A stretch of 9,059 nt of DNA from Verrucomicrobiota bacterium (GTDB lineage Bacteria; Verrucomicrobiota; Verrucomicrobiia; Limisphaerales; UBA11358). Positions within the stretch are counted from its first letter, which is position 1. Every line of letters begins with the position of its first letter. The notes beneath the pieces are model-generated. The model did no database searches, was not told the DNA's origin, and saw only the letters and a program-made list of their open reading frames with translations. Below, in pieces: positions 7,255-9,059 of this stretch. Made by a program: the position numbers and the translations under genes. The stretch lies in the NCBI GenBank assembly GCA_021323835.1, contig JAJPKI010000132.1:1-9059 (forward strand). The letters are read 5' to 3'.

Positions 7255-8562
7255 ATGACACCATCGGGACGCCAATCACTTAACACGAGCAATGTGCTTT
7301 CAGTCATCATGGGCGGCGGTCAGGGCACGCGCCTTTTTCCGCTCACGAAAGACCGCGCCAAACCCGCCGTGCCGCTCGCGGGAAAATACCGACTGGTGGA
7401 CATTCCGATTTCCAATTGCATTAATTCCGGCCTGCGACGCATTTATATTTTAACGCAGTTCAATTCCGCGTCGCTACACGGACATATTTCGCGCACATAT
7501 AAATTTGACCAGTTCACCAGCGGATTCGTGGAAATTCTCGCGGCGCAACAGACGTTGACGAATACATCGTGGTATGAAGGCACGGCGGACGCAGTGCGAA
7601 AAAATCTCATTCATTTTCTCAATCACGATTTTCAATATCTTTTGATTTTATCCGGCGACCAGTTGTATCGCATGGATTACCGCAAGATGATTGCGCAACA
7701 CGCCGAGAGCGGCGCGGACATTACGGTGGCAACGATTCCCGTTTCGCGCAAAGAAGCGCAGTCGTTCGGCATCATGCAAATTTCGGAAGACTGTTGCATC
7801 AAACGCTTCGTGGAAAAACCGAAAGACCCGGCGGTGCTCGATTCGCTGCGATTGCCGAAAGATTGGTTGGAAAAAAATGAAATCAAGGATGGCGAAGAAA
7901 AATTCCTTGGCTCAATGGGCATTTACATTTTCAACCGTGCGCTGATTGAAAAACTTTTGGACAATCCGCTGTCTGACTTCGGCAAGCATATTATTCCGCA
8001 TGCCATCAACACGCATCGCGTTTGCTCTTACATTTTTCAAGGCTATTGGGAAGACATCGGCACGATTCGCAGTTTCTTCGAAGCGAATCTGGATTTGGTG
8101 ACGGAATTGCCGCGATTTAATTTCTTCGACATGAGCGCGCCGATTTTTTCGCGTCCGCGCTTTTTGCCCGGCTCAAAAATCAACGGCGCGGAAATTGAGC
8201 ACGCCTTGATTTCCGACGGCTGCATCATTAATCACGCGCACATCAAAAATACCATCATCGGATTGCGCACCGTCGTCGGCGCGGGAACGGAATTGAACCG
8301 CGTCGTGACGCTCGGCAGCGATTTTTATGAATCGCTGGAATCCATCGCCAAGCACGAACGTGAAGGCCAGCCGCGCATTGGCATCGGCGCCAATTGCAAA
8401 ATCGAAAACGCCATCATTGATAAAAACGCGCGCATCGGCGACAACGTAAAAATTTCTCCCGCAGGCAAACCGGAAAATACCGACCACGAATTATATTTCA
8501 TTCGTGACGGCATTGTGATTATTCCGAAGAACGCCGTGATTCCGAGTGGAACGGTGATTTAA
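7255..8562 (+). CDS. glgC: Glucose-1-phosphate adenylyltransferase (ADP-glucose pyrophosphorylase)
   Basis: 435 residues, full length. It makes ADP-glucose and pyrophosphate from ATP and glucose-1-phosphate, the regulated first step of glycogen synthesis in the cytoplasm. The nucleotidyltransferase domain shows GGGQGTRLFPLT (20-31), RAKPAVPLAGKYRLVDIPIS (35-54), WYEGTADAVRKN (106-117), SGDQLYRMDY (133-142) with the metal/catalytic Asp135, FGIM (171-174), VEKP (186-189) and SMGIYIFN (220-227). The C-terminal part is a left-handed beta helix with hexapeptide-like repeats, e.g. GIGANCKIENAIIDKNARIG (376-395). The motif wording, notably GTADAVR, SGDQLYRMDY and NAIIDKNARIG, is closest in style to cyanobacterial and plant enzymes, which are activated by 3-phosphoglycerate and inhibited by phosphate; whether that regulation applies here is inference. 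No glgA, glgB or glgX is adjacent. It ends 22 bases before a strong terminator. Confidence 0.95.
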   Translation: MTPSGRQSLNTSNVLSVIMGGGQGTRLFPLTKDRAKPAVPLAGKYRLVDIPISNCINSGLRRIYILTQFNSASLHGHISRTYKFDQFTSGFVEILAAQQTLTNTSWYEGTADAVRKNLIHFLNHDFQYLLILSGDQLYRMDYRKMIAQHAESGADITVATIPVSRKEAQSFGIMQISEDCCIKRFVEKPKDPAVLDSLRLPKDWLEKNEIKDGEEKFLGSMGIYIFNRALIEKLLDNPLSDFGKHIIPHAINTHRVCSYIFQGYWEDIGTIRSFFEANLDLVTELPRFNFFDMSAPIFSRPRFLPGSKINGAEIEHALISDGCIINHAHIKNTIIGLRTVVGAGTELNRVVTLGSDFYESLESIAKHEREGQPRIGIGANCKIENAIIDKNARIGDNVKISPAGKPENTDHELYFIRDGIVIIPKNAVIPSGTVI

Positions 8563-8584
8563 TTCTTTAAACCATTTTCAGAAT

Positions 8585-8616
8585 AAAAAGGCGGACCGTT
8601 TCCAGTCCGCCTTTTT
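8585..8616. terminator. bidirectional intrinsic terminator between glgC and rpsA
   Basis: A perfect 12-base-pair inverted repeat: AAAAAGGCGGAC (8585-8596), an 8-base loop (8597-8604) and GTCCGCCTTTTT (8605-8616). The GC core of seven pairs is flanked by A5 on one side and T5 on the other, so each transcript ends in a GC stem plus U run on either strand. It lies 22 bases after the glgC stop and 17 bases after the rpsA stop, and should serve both convergent genes. Confidence 0.93.
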
Positions 8617-8633
8617 GAATTTGCTTCGGAAAT

Positions 8634-9059
8634 TTATTCCTTTACCGCTTCGTCTGCTGCGTCGAAGGCATGTTGCAAGGCAACCAAATCTTCGCCGGGT
8701 TTCAATGAGTCGAGCAATTTCTGTTCTTCTTTCAATTGCTCTTCGTTGTAATTCGCAGCTTTGATGGATAGGCCAATGCGGCGTTCGCCTTTATCAATCT
8801 TGATGACGCGCGCGGTGACTTCCTGCTCCGGTTTGAGCACGTTCTTGATTTTTTCCACGCGCTCTTCGCTGATTTGCGAAATGTGCACGAGGCCGTCAAT
8901 TTCATGCTGCAAGCCGACGAACGCGCCGAAGCTCGCAATCTTCGTGATTTTGCCGGTGACGAGGTCGCCGACTTTGTAAAGCGTCTCGATGTTGTCCCAC
9001 GGGTCTGTGCCGAGTTGTTTCATGCCAAGCGCGATGCGCTGGTTCGGGCGGTCCACTTC
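8634..9059 (-). CDS. rpsA: 30S ribosomal protein S1, C-terminal part (5' truncated)
   Basis: About 142 C-terminal residues are present; the frame remains open to the window edge, so the start lies beyond 9059. The visible part begins with the tail of one S1 repeat (DRPNQRIALGMKQL, then the DPW linker) and holds one complete S1 (OB-fold) repeat: YKVGDLVTGKITKIASFGAF, DGLVHISQIS, and the closing GERRIGLSIKA. These are the standard S1 repeat elements for single-stranded RNA binding. An acidic, Glu/Asp-rich tail of ~40 residues follows. S1 helps the 30S subunit bind and unfold mRNA during initiation and is encoded by rpsA. The linker wording KQLGTDPW is typical of genuine multi-repeat S1, not of single-repeat S1-domain proteins such as Tex or PNPase. 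Transcription ends at the shared terminator. Confidence 0.92.
   Translation of the reverse strand, partial: EVDRPNQRIALGMKQLGTDPWDNIETLYKVGDLVTGKITKIASFGAFVGLQHEIDGLVHISQISEERVEKIKNVLKPEQEVTARVIKIDKGERRIGLSIKAANYNEEQLKEEQKLLDSLKPGEDLVALQHAFDAADEAVKE

Noticed and set aside
6287..7279. Long open frame of about 330 codons on the minus strand across hflX.
   Set aside because: It lies entirely antisense to a gene with full HflX motifs, has low-complexity Phe/Arg/Gln-rich composition typical of a shadow frame, and matches no family I recognise.

Overview
The window reads as an ordinary chromosomal segment of a Gram-negative, outer-membrane-bearing bacterium. The evidence for that is a beta-barrel porin with a signal peptide and a terminal Phe, plus a periplasmic cupredoxin. 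Gene content, moderate GC and scarce strong Shine-Dalgarno sites would suit a Verrucomicrobiota-like (or other PVC/soil) genome, but this is an impression from protein style and has not been tested. Nothing looks mobile: no transposase, integrase, tRNA, rRNA or CRISPR array was seen, and no gene-free stretch exceeds about 100 bases.

Layout, left to right: (1) the 3' end of a plus-strand gene encoding a GNAT-fold protein that resembles the C-terminal half of aminoacyl-tRNA-protein transferases. (2) Converging on it, mnmA (tRNA 2-thiouridylase) on the minus strand with its own promoter. (3) A minus-strand, probably co-transcribed set of three genes, read from right to left: an outer-membrane porin with an N-terminal coiled coil, a secreted type-1 copper (cupredoxin) protein with a C-terminal carboxypeptidase-regulatory-like beta domain, and a membrane hybrid histidine kinase with a C-terminal receiver domain. 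(4) Divergent from the porin, hflX (ribosome-associated GTPase) on the plus strand with a TTG start. (5) glgC (ADP-glucose pyrophosphorylase, plant/cyanobacterial-like) on the plus strand. (6) A strong bidirectional intrinsic terminator. (7) Converging on it, the 3' end of rpsA (ribosomal protein S1) on the minus strand.

mnmA, hflX, glgC and rpsA are housekeeping genes for tRNA modification, ribosome rescue, glycogen synthesis and translation. The porin/cupredoxin/kinase block is the only accessory-looking part. A porin, a periplasmic copper or redox protein and a two-component sensor encoded head to tail (39-nt and 1-nt gaps) suggest an envelope module that senses or handles copper or a redox signal; that function is inference. 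A second recurring pattern is that predicted -10 boxes sit almost on top of the start codons of mnmA, hflX, probably glgC, and possibly the porin, which hints at leaderless or near-leaderless mRNAs.
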